A program made the position numbers and the translations under genes. Shown one piece after another: positions 8,205-16,235 of a stretch of DNA of 36,445 nt; position 1 is the stretch's first letter; every line of letters begins with the position of its first letter. The DNA is from an uncultured Trueperaceae bacterium (lineage in GTDB: Bacteria; Deinococcota; Deinococci; Deinococcales; Trueperaceae), in assembly GCA_937907415.1 (NCBI GenBank), contig CALCHY010000259.1, forward strand, positions 1-36,445. The letters run 5' to 3'. The notes below the pieces were generated by a model. The model made no database searches. It saw nothing but the letters and a program-made list of their open reading frames with translations, and was not told where the DNA came from.

Positions 8205-9863
8205 ATGCGAGAGGTTCTCGATTTACGCAAGGGGCGCCCGTCTCTTGCCAGTGTCATCGGAATAGCGTTCCTGACGACCATCCTGAGTGCTTGCGGGGTC
8301 AACTCAGATCTCGGAAACCGCCCCAACAACGTCCTGAGGCTTGCGGTCTCCTCGCCCTCGTCCCCGAGCGAAGACGGCGCCAGCCTCGCAGGAGCGACGC
8401 TCTCAGGCGTCGTGAAGCTCATCGTGAGTTCGTCCACAGAACTCGGCGACGTGAGTTTCTATCTGGACGACTCCGCCTTGCCGGCAACGGAGGTCAGTGC
8501 CGACAGCGCGCGCGCTTTCCTGCTCGATTTGAGTTGTCAGGCCGACGGGCAGTACACCCTCGCCGTCACGGCCGAAGCCGCAGACGGCAGGCTGCTTCGC
8601 GGAGACTCCCTGGTGACGATCTCAAACGAGGATGGCACCTTGTGCGAACCCGGGACACCCCCGACCACACCGCCCGTGCCGCCGACCACGCCACCCGTAG
8701 TACCGAGCCTTCCCGGCACGGAGCGACCACTCCCCGCAGCAACGATGTACGTATCGCCCAACGGTAGTGCGTCGGCCAACGGTCGCTCGATTGACGCGCC
8801 AACGACCCTGGCACACGCGACCGAACTGGTCGGGCCGGGAGACGTCGTATACCTAAGGGGTGGCACCTACCCCATCCAGGTGAGGTTCAAGCGCTCCGGA
8901 ACCGCCGACGGGCCCATCGTATGGGCCTCCTACCCTGGCGAATGGGCCGTCCTGGACGGTTCGGACAAGCCGGTAGTCGAAAGCAAGGACCGGGTGTGGG
9001 TCCAGGGGATCCAATACAACGAGTTCCGCAACTTCGAGGTGCGCTATGGCCCCCAAGAAGGCATCTACGTAGAGTCATCCAACGACAACATCTTCAGCGG
9101 CATAGTCACGCATCACAACCACTACAGCGGCATCCTCAACGTTTACAGCAACCGGAACCTCTACGAGTACGTGGTCAGCCATGACAACTTCGACTACGCC
9201 AACCCGTACGGCCGGATAGGCGACGACGCCGATGGCATCAGCATCTCCAGCGGCGACGGCAACGAGCTCTACCGTGTGATCGTCTTCAACAACTCGGATG
9301 ACGGCATCGACACATGGGTCTCGACGAACACGGTGGTCGACGGAGCCATCTCGTTCAGCAACGGCAACGGGGCGTACGGCAACGGCAACGGCATCAAGGC
9401 CGGGGGTCGGGATGCCACGGTGAACACCATCGTCCGCAACTCCATCGCGTTCCACAATCGAGCGCATGGCTTCGACGACAACAGTGGTAGGGGCGTGCAG
9501 TTCATCCACACCACGGCGTTCGACAACGGCGGCTACGCGTACGTCGCCGGCAGCTACACCACTCTTCGCTACAGCATCGCCTACGGTGGGAGAGGCGCCG
9601 GCCTCTGGGACGCCAAGAGCATCGCCAACACGTGGGACATGGGCATAGCCAACCCAGGCTTCATCAGCACGAACCCCACAGACGATAACTTCCTGACCCC
9701 GGACCAGAACTCACCCGTGGCCGGCAAGCTTGATGGTGAGCAGAGCGATCTCGGCGCCATCCAGGTCGGCGACAAGTTCGGTGCGTGGATCGCTCCATTG
9801 GCCAGCTACGTCAACCTGGCGAGCTCGGCCGCCGCGATGACGTTCGCGACGGCCGGACGGTAG
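8205..9863 (+). CDS. Lipoprotein with Ig-like domain and PL9-like pectate-lyase beta-helix
   Basis: 552 residues. I chose the ATG at 8205 because AGGAG ends 9 bases before it; a TTG at 8196 directly abuts that site. The signal peptide ends in lipobox LSAC (Cys30). An Ig-like domain (about 45-145) and a Thr/Pro hinge (TPPTTPPVPPTTPP) precede a right-handed beta-helix. The helix matches the neighbour at 5729 block for block (LRGGTYPI, SYPGE, HYSG, SHDN, DGISIS, NSDDG-D-W). PL9 catalytic residues are present: Asp341, Asp365/366/369 (DDGID) and Lys398 in NGIKAGG. The two genes are tandem paralogues whose N-terminal modules differ, LamG-like in one and Ig-like in the other. The likely role is surface cleavage of the locus's own or an environmental uronate polymer. 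Epimerase activity, also known for beta-helix proteins, cannot be excluded. Confidence 0.87.
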   Translation: MREVLDLRKGRPSLASVIGIAFLTTILSACGVNSDLGNRPNNVLRLAVSSPSSPSEDGASLAGATLSGVVKLIVSSSTELGDVSFYLDDSALPATEVSADSARAFLLDLSCQADGQYTLAVTAEAADGRLLRGDSLVTISNEDGTLCEPGTPPTTPPVPPTTPPVVPSLPGTERPLPAATMYVSPNGSASANGRSIDAPTTLAHATELVGPGDVVYLRGGTYPIQVRFKRSGTADGPIVWASYPGEWAVLDGSDKPVVESKDRVWVQGIQYNEFRNFEVRYGPQEGIYVESSNDNIFSGIVTHHNHYSGILNVYSNRNLYEYVVSHDNFDYANPYGRIGDDADGISISSGDGNELYRVIVFNNSDDGIDTWVSTNTVVDGAISFSNGNGAYGNGNGIKAGGRDATVNTIVRNSIAFHNRAHGFDDNSGRGVQFIHTTAFDNGGYAYVAGSYTTLRYSIAYGGRGAGLWDAKSIANTWDMGIANPGFISTNPTDDNFLTPDQNSPVAGKLDGEQSDLGAIQVGDKFGAWIAPLASYVNLASSAAAMTFATAGR

Positions 9864-9969
9864 AGAACGGCCGGACGTTCGACCGTGCCGGCCACCAACG
9901 CCAGTCACGCCCGTTTGCATCCCGGCACTACCGAATGAGCCTGTAGCGCGACACGGAGGCCACAGGTCC

Positions 9970-10026
9970 GTCGGCCGGGCGGCAGCCCACAGAAGCGTAG
10001 AATCTGTGGGCTGCCGCCCGGCCGAC
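9970..10026. terminator. Long perfect hairpin downstream of the second PL9-like gene
   Basis: A 24-bp perfect, very GC-rich stem (9970-9993 pairing with 10003-10026) closes a 9-base loop (9994-10002). It begins 107 bases after the lipoprotein stop and ends 73 bases before the flippase start. No T-run follows, so it is not a textbook intrinsic terminator. It is nevertheless the strongest hairpin in the window and probably separates the two transcription units. Confidence 0.65.
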
Positions 10027-10098
10027 CTGGTCTAGACGCCCTTGGCTATGGGATGACCACATCGGATGGCCAGCTGTAGCTAGGGAAGAGGGCCGGCT

Positions 10099-11568
10099 GT
10101 GCGAGCAGTTCTGAACAATCTGGTCAGCCTGGGTGGCATGCAGTTCGTTCTCGCCCTGACGGCCGTCGTGCGGAACAAGGCGTTGGCGTACCGCCTTGGA
10201 GCGGAAGGCTTCGGGGAGTTCAGCCAACTCGCCGTCCTCGTCATCTTCGGCAGCACCTTCGTAGCGCTCGGCCTCGGCATGAGCCTCAACCGCAACACCG
10301 CCGCGACGCCGGACGCCGGGCTGAGGCAGAGGTTTCTGGCGCAAGCGAACGCCGTCAACTTGGTCGGAAGCGTGTTGGTGCTCTCAATCGGCCTCGCCAT
10401 CGCACTCCTCCGCCCGGAGTTCCTGGAAGCCGCCGGGCTTCCCGCCGTCGAGGGCATCCGACTGTCCTTCGCGATCATGCTCGCCTTCATACCCCTGGAG
10501 GTGGCCATGCAGCACCGCATCGGGTTCCTGACGGGGATGGTCGACGTGCAGGGACTCTCGGCGAGCCGTAGCATGGCGCTGCTCATAGGCACCGCTGCCT
10601 CGCTCCCCCTGATCTGGTTCTTCGGCCTGGTTGGCGCCGCCGCGCAGTTCGTTCTTCTCTCCGCGCTCAACGTCCTGCTCCTCGACAGGCGCTGTCGCTT
10701 CCTAGGAATCAGGCCCTGGCGCGTGGTGTGGGACAGGGGCGCCCTCAAGATCCTGGCCGGCCTCGGCGTGGCCTCGGTTGCCGCCGGGATGCTCCACCAG
10801 CTCTCAGATACCCTGAACCGCATCTTCCTCATGCGGTGGACGGACGCGACTCAGAACGGCCTCTACCAGGCGGCCGTCTCCATCACCTATCAGGTAAAGG
10901 CCGTCGTCCTCGGCAGCGTCGGCAGTTACGCGGTCGCCACCCTGAGCCAGGACGCCAGCTCTACCAGGATGAGCGAGGTAGCCAACCAACTCCTTCGACT
11001 CGTGTTGCCCATCGCCGCCATCGCGCTCGGCCTTCTGGGGCTGTTCTCAGGCCTAGCCATCCTGGTGCTCTACAGCCCTGACTTCCTCGGGGCTCAGCAG
11101 ATTCTGCCGATGCTGCTCGCCGCAGAGTTCCTCAACGTCATAGCTTGGGTATGCGGGGCTCCGCTCCTGGCCGAGAAACGAGTAGCGGCGTGGCTATTCC
11201 TCGAGGTCCTGTACGCGACGACGAAGCTTGCGGTCTCACTACCCCTGATCGCCGGCACCGGGGCCACGGGGCTCGCTGCCGGCTACCTCATAGCGACGGC
11301 TGCACACGCTTTCTGGACCGTCCTCTTCTACCGACGCTCCGTCGGGTTGACGATCGAGCGCGCCAACAGCCTCCTCATGCTGCTGGGGGTCGCGACTGTG
11401 GTCTTTCTGGGGCGGCTCGGCGAGAACGCGGTCGTAGACTGGGCGAGGTGGTCCATCGGCGCAGCCACGGTAACTGTCTTCCTGCTGGTCGCAGTGCGAG
11501 CCACCATGACCTACGCGGAAGCCGCGCATCTAGCGCATACGATGTTCACCAAGATCCGCAAGCGGTGA
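10099..11568 (+). CDS. wzx: Wzx-type polysaccharide flippase (MOP/MATE superfamily)
   Basis: 489 residues, strongly hydrophobic with about 12 or more membrane segments along its length and short basic loops. The N-terminus (LNNLVSLGGMQFVLALTAVVRNKALAYRLGAEGFG) has the pattern of O-antigen and capsule repeat-unit translocases, which move the lipid-linked oligosaccharide across the inner membrane. The start is GTG 10099, preceded by GGGAAGAGGG. It is the first gene of a run wzx, GT2, wzy, GT4, GT4 with gaps of 16 bases or overlaps of 4, clearly one operon. Substrate specificity cannot be read from the sequence. Confidence in the family is high; assignment to Wzx rests on context. Confidence 0.88.
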   Translation: MRAVLNNLVSLGGMQFVLALTAVVRNKALAYRLGAEGFGEFSQLAVLVIFGSTFVALGLGMSLNRNTAATPDAGLRQRFLAQANAVNLVGSVLVLSIGLAIALLRPEFLEAAGLPAVEGIRLSFAIMLAFIPLEVAMQHRIGFLTGMVDVQGLSASRSMALLIGTAASLPLIWFFGLVGAAAQFVLLSALNVLLLDRRCRFLGIRPWRVVWDRGALKILAGLGVASVAAGMLHQLSDTLNRIFLMRWTDATQNGLYQAAVSITYQVKAVVLGSVGSYAVATLSQDASSTRMSEVANQLLRLVLPIAAIALGLLGLFSGLAILVLYSPDFLGAQQILPMLLAAEFLNVIAWVCGAPLLAEKRVAAWLFLEVLYATTKLAVSLPLIAGTGATGLAAGYLIATAAHAFWTVLFYRRSVGLTIERANSLLMLLGVATVVFLGRLGENAVVDWARWSIGAATVTVFLLVAVRATMTYAEAAHLAHTMFTKIRKR

Positions 11569-11584
11569 GAGGCGGCGGTCGACT

Positions 11585-12442
11585 TTGCAGCCGACGGTAA
11601 GCGTGGTCACCCCTGTCTACAACGCCTCCTCGTACGTAGAGCGAGCGGTGCAGAGTGTCCTCACCCAGGAAGGCATCGACTCTGTCGAGGTGATCCTGGT
11701 CAACGACGGCTCCACGGACGGATCGGACGTGGTCATAGACGAGCTTGCGGCCAGGAGCGCGCAGGTCGTCGCGATCCATTCGGAGAACCGAGGGCCTAGC
11801 TCGGCGAGGAACCTCGGCATCAAGAGAGCCACCGGGCGCTACCTTGCCTTCCTGGACGCCGACGACTGGTTCTTACCTCACAAGCTCGCTTTCCAGACCG
11901 GGATACTCGAGGCTCGCCCAGAGCTCGGCATCGTCACGGGCGACCACCGGCTGCTGAACGAGGACACAGGCTTCGCGCTTGACGTAGTACGGGGCAAGCC
12001 GGCTATCCCATATGCAGAGGCGCTGGCGTACAGGAACTGGTTCGCCCCGATGGCCCCGCTACTGCGCATGAGTGTGGCGGAAGCGGTCGGGGGATTCGAC
12101 GAGGGACTGCGGGCCTCGGAAGACTGGGACTACTGGTACCGCTGCGCCCAGCTGGCAGAGATCCACTACGAACCCGGCGTGGTGGGCGTCTACAGGCTAC
12201 ATGGCGAGCAGTCCCACCGGAACCGCGCCAAGATGATCGCGTCCCACCTGCGGTTCATAGAGAAGCACCTAAGCGATAAGCCACGGTTGCGTAGGGGTGC
12301 CCTCGCTTACTTCCACAGGGAAGAGGCGAAGCTGGCGAAGGGCCGTGGCGACTGGCCGGCCGTGTCGACCCACCTGGCGAAGATGTGTTACTTCGCCGGT
12401 TCCGCAGCCAGGGTAGCTTTCATTTGGAACCTACCGCGATGA
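11585..12442 (+). CDS. Glycosyltransferase family 2
   Basis: 285 residues with the GT-A fold signature of GT2: VSVVTPVYNASSYVERAVQSVL at the N-terminus, NDGSTDGS (40-47) for the nucleotide sugar, and the metal-binding motif DADD (91-94). SEDWDYWYR further on fits the acceptor-side ED motif. It is an inverting enzyme expected to add one sugar to the lipid-linked repeat unit at the cytoplasmic membrane face. The start is TTG 11585, 16 bases after the flippase stop, with GAGAGGCGG upstream. Its stop overlaps the next gene by 4 bases (ATGA), implying translational coupling. Donor sugar unknown. Confidence 0.9.
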   Translation: MQPTVSVVTPVYNASSYVERAVQSVLTQEGIDSVEVILVNDGSTDGSDVVIDELAARSAQVVAIHSENRGPSSARNLGIKRATGRYLAFLDADDWFLPHKLAFQTGILEARPELGIVTGDHRLLNEDTGFALDVVRGKPAIPYAEALAYRNWFAPMAPLLRMSVAEAVGGFDEGLRASEDWDYWYRCAQLAEIHYEPGVVGVYRLHGEQSHRNRAKMIASHLRFIEKHLSDKPRLRRGALAYFHREEAKLAKGRGDWPAVSTHLAKMCYFAGSAARVAFIWNLPR

Positions 12443-13809
12443 CGACGCTCCGTAGCCACCCCCCGACACCGAAGTGGGCCATCGCGCTCCTTCTGATACT
12501 CGCCGGAGCCACTGGGGCGCTCGTCGTAGTCTCCCCGGTCGCCGCCGTCTCCGCTCAGCTACTCCTCATCGGGGGCATCGTGCTGATGCGCTACGAGCAC
12601 TTGAGCGAGTTCCTCGTCGGCGCTTACTGGATCACGTTCTGCGCATACGAGACCATCTTCAAGGATGTCCAGATCGATGGTTTGTTCTACCCCTTCTACG
12701 CTCTGATGCTTGTCGGCATCCTCCTGCGCGTCGGGTTCGCGGAGATCAGGAAGCCCCGGATCACGATCTTCTGGTACGTGGCGTTCCTACTTGTTGTCCT
12801 GCTCTCGTTCGTCGGCTTCACCGATCCGATCGCGTTCGCCGTGATCCAAAGGATCCTTGCCTACGTGTTCGGTCTACTGATAGTTCTCCAGGTCGCCTCC
12901 CAGCGGGGCGTGACAGTCGTCGCGCACATGGCCATCCTGTCAAGCACGATCCTCTCGGTATGGGTGATCGTCGTCGCCATCCAAGGCGGGTTCGCATACC
13001 GTGGAGGCGTCGAGGGCGACCAGAACGTCATAGCCATGTTCATAGGGCTGGGGGCAGTGATCGCGTTCGGTAGAAGCGTGCACGGCCTCGTGACCCGCAA
13101 CGCCGGCGCGACGGCGCTATCCCTCCTTCTGTCCGCGGTCTCCATCTACGCCCTCCTCCTCCTCGCCTCGCGCGGCATCACGATCGCATTCGCGATAACC
13201 GCCGGAGCCATGTTCGTGAGACTCGTCGCGCAGGCGCCGAAGACGGTCTTGCCCACCCTGCTTCTGGTGGTCGCGCTGTCCGGGGCCTCCTTCCTCCTCC
13301 CTGGCGGCTCGAGTCTGGTCCAACGCTTCAGCGGTGAGCGCGTCGAGAGCGGGGGCAGCCGCCTGCCCCTATGGGAAGCCACCTGGAGCGCCTACACCGA
13401 GAGTGACGCGACCCAACTGCTGATCGGTCACGGCTTCGACAGCAGCAAGGCGCTCATAAGGCAGGTCTCTTACAACCTGACCTCCACGCACAACGCCTAC
13501 TTCCAGGTCCTGTACGAGTTCGGCCTGGCGGGTCTCGCCGTCTTCCTAGCGCTGCACGCCGCCATCATGTTCGTATCCTGGCGGATTCCGTCCCCAAGCG
13601 GGTGGGAGGCCTTCGCCCTGGTGTGGTTCCTGCTCGGGTCGGCCCTCACCATCAACGTGCCGGACGGGTTCATGTACTGGACCGCCCTGGGGTTCACGCT
13701 GGCAGTGGTCACATGGATCCCGACAGCAGTAAGCCGGAGTACCCGCGGGAGGCGGGCGCACCCCTCCGGCTCGGCGCCGGGCCGACAGTTGGGCACCGAG
13801 GGCTCATGA
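12439..13809 (+). CDS. wzy: O-antigen polymerase/ligase-like membrane protein (Wzy family)
   Basis: 456 residues with about 11-12 membrane helices. The ATG at 12439 overlaps the previous stop as ATGA; a longer frame from 12385 would eat into the GT2 gene and is rejected. Near the C-terminus the pattern THNAYFQVLYEFGLAGL matches the Wzy_C / O-antigen ligase motif (HN..L..L.E.G..G). The preceding periplasmic stretch (RFSGERVESGGSRLPLWEATW) also fits. It should polymerise flipped repeat units or transfer glycan. In a Wzx/Wzy locus without an evident lipid A core, polymerase is the likelier job. The C-terminal tail is basic and short. Confidence 0.87.
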   Translation: MTTLRSHPPTPKWAIALLLILAGATGALVVVSPVAAVSAQLLLIGGIVLMRYEHLSEFLVGAYWITFCAYETIFKDVQIDGLFYPFYALMLVGILLRVGFAEIRKPRITIFWYVAFLLVVLLSFVGFTDPIAFAVIQRILAYVFGLLIVLQVASQRGVTVVAHMAILSSTILSVWVIVVAIQGGFAYRGGVEGDQNVIAMFIGLGAVIAFGRSVHGLVTRNAGATALSLLLSAVSIYALLLLASRGITIAFAITAGAMFVRLVAQAPKTVLPTLLLVVALSGASFLLPGGSSLVQRFSGERVESGGSRLPLWEATWSAYTESDATQLLIGHGFDSSKALIRQVSYNLTSTHNAYFQVLYEFGLAGLAVFLALHAAIMFVSWRIPSPSGWEAFALVWFLLGSALTINVPDGFMYWTALGFTLAVVTWIPTAVSRSTRGRRAHPSGSAPGRQLGTEGS

Positions 13810-14948
13810 GCCACCCCCCGCGACGTCCGACCATAACGTTCCTACTGCCGGCGCTCACCATGGGCGGCGCGGAGGCTCAACTCCTCTCCGTTCTGGAGCG
13901 CGACCCGAGCGCGCTGGCCAGGTACTCGGTGCGGGTGCTGATTATCACGTCTCAACGGCATCCGCTAATCGACGCACGGCTGGCTGCGCTAGGTATACCC
14001 GTCGACGTGATAGACCGTGAGTCGCTGAGCTTCCCGAGTTTCCTCGTCACCCTAGTGCGCCACTTCAGGTCCTCTGCCCCGTCGGCGGTCCACGTGTTCC
14101 TGGCCGGGTCCACATCCACTTGGGGGCGCCTGGCCGCGTTGTTGGCCGGTGTGCGGGTGATCATCTACTCCGACCTGTCCCTCAACCCGACCACGACGAG
14201 GGCCCAACGCTTGCTGACACCACTGTTGCATCGCACAACGAAACGGTTCCTGCCCAACGCTCGAGCCATCGCCAAGCGCCTCGAGCGGGAAGGGGCCTCA
14301 CCCGAGCGGATCGTCCTACTGCGCAACGGCGTCGAACTGGGACGCTTCACACCAGAAGGTCCCGACCTGCGTTCGACGCTCGGCGTCGCCCCGGGAGCAC
14401 GGGTAGTGGGCTTTCTCGGCATGCTGCGACCGGCCAAGCGCCCAGACCTGTTCTTCTCATCCGTGCTCACGCTGCCGGAGGGCCAGCGCCCAGACCTGCT
14501 CCTGATGGCGGGTGACGGGGCCTTACGCAGCGACGTCGAACGCCAGATCGCGGAGGACGGCTGGCTAAGGGACCATGCCAGGCTGTTAGGGGTGGTCGGG
14601 GACACCCCGGCCTTCCTCAGGACCCTTGACCTACTGGTCCTGACCTCGGACACGGAAGGTCTGCCGAACGCCGTCCTCGAGGCGATGTCGGTCGGGGTGC
14701 CCTGCGTCGCTACGGCCGTTTCGGACGTGCCAGAGCTGCTCGAAGGCGTTGGGCTGGTAGTTCCGGCCGGCGATGCCGGGGCCATCGGTGACGCCATCGC
14801 CCAGGCGCTCTCCAATAGTGAGAGCGCCTGGGCGCCCAGGCTGAAGGCGGGCCGCACGCGCATCGAACGGGAGTACGACATGAACCTCGCGGCCAGACGT
14901 TTCTGGCGCGCTCACGACGAGCTGTTACTCCCCAGGGACGCCGGATGA
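13806..14948 (+). CDS. Glycosyltransferase family 4
   Basis: 380 residues from the ATG at 13806, which overlaps the polymerase stop (ATGA); the much longer open frame to 13602 has no support. It has a GT-B fold with the N-terminal glycine motif MGGAEAQ (19-25), acceptor domain to about residue 190, and a C-terminal donor domain with VVGFLGMLRPAKRPDLF and the retaining-GT4 E-x7-E region TSDTEGLPNAVLEAMSVGVP. It adds a sugar to the growing repeat unit. Translation is coupled at both ends. Sugar unknown. Confidence 0.9.
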   Translation: MSHPPRRPTITFLLPALTMGGAEAQLLSVLERDPSALARYSVRVLIITSQRHPLIDARLAALGIPVDVIDRESLSFPSFLVTLVRHFRSSAPSAVHVFLAGSTSTWGRLAALLAGVRVIIYSDLSLNPTTTRAQRLLTPLLHRTTKRFLPNARAIAKRLEREGASPERIVLLRNGVELGRFTPEGPDLRSTLGVAPGARVVGFLGMLRPAKRPDLFFSSVLTLPEGQRPDLLLMAGDGALRSDVERQIAEDGWLRDHARLLGVVGDTPAFLRTLDLLVLTSDTEGLPNAVLEAMSVGVPCVATAVSDVPELLEGVGLVVPAGDAGAIGDAIAQALSNSESAWAPRLKAGRTRIEREYDMNLAARRFWRAHDELLLPRDAG

Positions 14949-16051
14949 CGCCAAAGCGCGGGGGGCACATCGCGGTCTTCCTCCCGAATCTCGCGGGCGG
15001 CGGAGCCGAGCGCGTCGCCGTCGACCTCGTCAACAACTTCGCCGCCAGGGGGGAAGCCGTCGACCTGATCACGGCACAGGCCACCGGACCGCTCCTCAAG
15101 GACGTGGGACCGGGCGTCACGCTCACCGACCTAGGGCGCAAGCGCGTGGCCACCGCATTCTTCCCCCTCTTGGCGCACCTACTGCGAACCCGGCCGAGCG
15201 CACTCTTGGCGACGCTCGAGCACGCCAACGTCATGGCAGGTTGGGTCGCGGCGTTCACTCCGGAGCTTCGCCTCGTGCTCAGAGAGGCCAACACCCTGTC
15301 GCGGGACCTATCCACGAACAGCCTGGGCAATCGTCTGTTGCTGGGCGCGATGCGCAACGCCTATCGTCGAGCAGACGCCATCGTCGCCGTCTCCGCCGGC
15401 GTCGCCACCGACCTCACGACGGTACTCGGTGTCCCGAATGAGAGGGTTCACGTGGTGGGCAACCCGGTCTTGACGACGAGGGTCACGCAGGGCGCCGCCG
15501 CCAAACCCGAGCACCGCTTCTTCGCACCCGGCCAACCACCCGTCGTGCTCGGAGTAGGCCGGCTCGCTCCACAGAAGCGCTTCGGCATCCTACTGGAAGC
15601 GGTAGCCGCGGTGCGCGAAAGCCGACCGTGCCGGGTCCTCATCCTGGGCGACGGCGAAGAGCGGGAAGCGCTTGAGCGACGCATCGCCGAGTTGGGGCTG
15701 CAGCAGGACGCTGACCTGCCTGGTTTCTCCGCCAACCCCTTCTCGGCCATGGCGGCAGCTGCCGTGTTCGTGCTCTCATCGGCGTGGGAAGGGCTCCCGA
15801 ACGTGCTGATCCAGGCGATGTCCCTTGGCACGCCGACCGTCGCGACCGACTGCCAGAGTGGCCCGGCGGAGATCACCGACCAGGGCAGGCTCGCGAAGTT
15901 AGTCCCCGTGGACGACGTGGCGGCCCTAGCCGCCGCTATCGCCGGCTCCCTAGACTCACCCAGGCAACCCCCGCCCCCCGAGTGGTTGGAGCGCTACGAT
16001 AGCGACCTCGTGGTGGACAAGTACCTGCGGATCCTGCGCGGTCGGGCATGA
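14945..16051 (+). CDS. Glycosyltransferase family 4
   Basis: 368 residues, GT-B fold. The N-terminal loop reads NLAGGGAERVAV (15-26). The donor domain has VLGVGRLAPQKRFGIL and SSAWEGLPNVLIQAMSLGTPTVATD with the E-x7-E-like spacing, where Gln replaces the second Glu (EGLPNVLIQA). It overlaps the previous gene by 4 bases. It closes the wzx-wzy operon, and its stop codon lies inside a 7-bp stem. A substitution at the second Glu is tolerated in many GT4 enzymes, so activity is still likely. Confidence 0.9.
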   Translation: MTPKRGGHIAVFLPNLAGGGAERVAVDLVNNFAARGEAVDLITAQATGPLLKDVGPGVTLTDLGRKRVATAFFPLLAHLLRTRPSALLATLEHANVMAGWVAAFTPELRLVLREANTLSRDLSTNSLGNRLLLGAMRNAYRRADAIVAVSAGVATDLTTVLGVPNERVHVVGNPVLTTRVTQGAAAKPEHRFFAPGQPPVVLGVGRLAPQKRFGILLEAVAAVRESRPCRVLILGDGEEREALERRIAELGLQQDADLPGFSANPFSAMAAAAVFVLSSAWEGLPNVLIQAMSLGTPTVATDCQSGPAEITDQGRLAKLVPVDDVAALAAAIAGSLDSPRQPPPPEWLERYDSDLVVDKYLRILRGRA

Positions 16052-16065
16052 ACCGTCCGCCCGAC
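16041..16065 (+). terminator. Small hairpin spanning the operon-final stop codon
   Basis: GTCGGGC (16041-16047) pairs with GCCCGAC (16059-16065) around an 11-base loop that holds the TGA stop. No T-tract follows, so a terminator or mRNA-end stabiliser is only a suggestion. Confidence 0.35.
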
Positions 16066-16105
16066 GTGAGAAAACGCACAGGGAGTTTTGGCGGATACAC
16101 TGGCT

Positions 16106-16144
16106 GAATCCTCATGTTCCCTCGTGTAGGCTGGACGAGGATTC
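16106..16144. repeat. Inverted repeat in the leader of the Big_2 lipoprotein gene
   Basis: GAATCCTC (16106-16113) and GAGGATTC (16137-16144) are perfect arms around 23 bases. A competing 6-bp stem CCTCGT/ACGAGG (16120-16125 with 16135-16140) shares the right arm, so two exclusive structures are possible. It lies about 90-130 bases before the start at 16236. It could be an operator or a leader switch; no evidence distinguishes these. Confidence 0.4.
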
Positions 16145-16235
16145 GCACATGCCCAACGTGAGTAGGCGTGTGCTGTATCGACAGAAGAGAACGACTTGGC
16201 GCGTTCGTTGTTTGGTCTCGTAAGAAGGGATTGAG

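Noticed and set aside
8095..8265. Small ORF beginning MNRCSQCGHQG with a zinc-ribbon-like CxxC
   Set aside because: GGAGG is only 3 bases from the ATG, there is no second cysteine pair, and the frame runs into the lipoprotein gene in another frame.
9075..9509. 144-codon reverse open frame in the second PL9-like gene
   Set aside because: Val/Asp-rich antisense frame; the forward frame has clear catalytic motifs.
9970..10026. Transposon terminal inverted repeats
   Set aside because: The arms are 9 bases apart with no transposase or target duplication; a hairpin explains them better.
14165..14881. 238-codon reverse open frame inside the GT4 gene
   Set aside because: Ser/Arg/Pro-rich shadow of a well-supported glycosyltransferase, with no ribosome site.
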